A DNA stretch of 5,810 bases. Source: an uncultured Lachnospiraceae bacterium. GTDB taxonomy: Bacteria > Bacillota > Clostridia > Lachnospirales > Lachnospiraceae. The DNA lies in contig CACZNZ010000403.1 in assembly GCA_902782625.1 (NCBI GenBank), positions 1 to 5,810 of the forward strand, read 5' to 3'. Position 1 is the stretch's first letter, and each line of letters begins with the position of its first letter. Both the position numbers and the translations under genes were made by a program. Shown here one piece after another: positions 5,290 to 5,810 of this stretch. Below the pieces are notes generated by a model that worked only from the letters and a program-made list of their open reading frames with translations, was not told the origin of the DNA and ran no database searches.

Positions 5290-5810
5290 ATGAAGACAGT
5301 ATATGATTTTACAGTGAAGGATATGCAGGGTAACGATGTCAGCCTGTCTGACTACCAGGGAAAGGTTCTGCTTATTGTGAATACGGCAACGGGATGTGGT
5401 TTTACACCCCACTATGATCCGCTGGAGGATATGTATAAGGAAATGAGAGACCAGGGATTTGAGATCCTGGATTTCCCCTGCAACCAGTTTGCGAATCAGG
5501 CTCCCGGCAGCGATGAGGAGATCCATGAGTTCTGTACATTGAAGTTTGGTACGGAGTTCCCCCAGTTTGCCAAGATCGATGTCAATGGCGAGACAGCTGA
5601 TCCTCTCTTTGCCTTCCTTGCAACAGAGAAGCCTTTTGAAGGTTTCGGCAGGGGGTTAAAGAATGCTGCTTTGAATAAGTTCGCTGACATGAACAACAAA
5701 GAATTCGGGGATAAAGCCTACATCAAGTGGAACTTTACCAAGTTCCTCATTGACCGGGAAGGCAATGTTGTTGCCCGGTTTGAGCCCACTGTGGATATGG
5801 ATGAGGTAAA
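5290..5810 (+). CDS. gpx: Glutathione peroxidase-family thiol peroxidase (right end cut by window)
   Basis: Cytoplasmic reduction of hydrogen or organic peroxides, in bacteria of this type usually with thioredoxin-like donors rather than glutathione. 173 codons are visible from MKTVYDFTVKDM, with no stop before the window edge; the family is usually 160-185 aa, so little is missing. The catalytic tetrad is present: Cys36 in ATGCGFTPHY, Gln70 in FPCNQFANQAPG, and Trp147-Asn148 in IKWNFTKFLID. It is Cys rather than selenocysteine. Cys82 in EFCTLKFG matches the resolving cysteine of two-Cys enzymes. A stretch at ~114-143 (KPFEGFGRG...FGDKAY) before the WNF motif is longer than in short family members. 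RBS AAAGGAG lies 6 bases before the ATG. Co-transcribed with the upstream OhrR-like regulator, which probably controls it. Confidence 0.93.
   Translation, partial: MKTVYDFTVKDMQGNDVSLSDYQGKVLLIVNTATGCGFTPHYDPLEDMYKEMRDQGFEILDFPCNQFANQAPGSDEEIHEFCTLKFGTEFPQFAKIDVNGETADPLFAFLATEKPFEGFGRGLKNAALNKFADMNNKEFGDKAYIKWNFTKFLIDREGNVVARFEPTVDMDEV

Noticed and set aside
5248..5699. Two minus-strand frames opposite the peroxidase gene
   Set aside because: The plus-strand frame carries the full peroxidase catalytic tetrad; these are shadows.

Overview
The window looks like a chromosomal stretch from an anaerobic, low-to-moderate-GC Firmicute, most likely a gut-type Clostridia/Lachnospiraceae member. The grounds are strong AGGAGG-type ribosome binding sites, AT-rich intergenic DNA with sigma-A-like promoters, an oxygen-sensitive glycyl radical enzyme, and a clostridial-style PocR sensor. 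Species assignment is inference; there is no rRNA or other marker gene.

Left part, minus strand (1-4626). Three genes read leftward in the order glycyl radical enzyme (GRE, 1960-4485), a 132-aa serine-resolvase-like protein without catalytic residues (1369-1767), and a PocR-domain protein with a degenerate histidine-kinase C-terminus (72-1145). The GRE has the radical-bearing RVAGYSA motif and the GCVEPE active-site loop typical of dehydratase/lyase/decarboxylase GREs. Its substrate cannot be read from the sequence, and its radical-SAM activating enzyme is not in the window. A hairpin followed by T's separates the GRE from the resolvase-like gene, which has its own RBS but no obvious promoter, so it is probably expressed by read-through.

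The most striking non-coding signal is a paired 13-bp direct repeat (TGATATWWCARAC). It occurs as two copies 20-21 bp apart, once upstream of the GRE (4593-4626) and once upstream of the PocR gene (1328-1360). In both places it directly abuts a poor -35, followed by exactly 17 bp and a good -10 (TATACT or TAGAAT). This is the layout of an activator-dependent regulon. The binding protein, probably an AraC-type regulator, is not encoded here. The PocR protein has no DNA-binding domain, so it would have to act through a partner.

Right part, plus strand (4755-5810). A separate transcription unit starts from a strong promoter overlapped by a palindromic operator. It encodes an OhrR-like MarR peroxide-sensing repressor (4820-5266) and, 23 bp downstream, a thiol-type glutathione peroxidase that runs off the right edge (5290-5810). 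This looks like a self-regulated peroxide-defence operon. Its position back-to-back with an oxygen-labile GRE may be functionally meaningful or simply adjacent.

The unusual combination is a GRE, a catalytically dead resolvase fold with a CPGC motif, and a PocR sensor fused to a pseudo-kinase, two of them under matching tandem operators. It is the best candidate for an undescribed regulatory/metabolic module.
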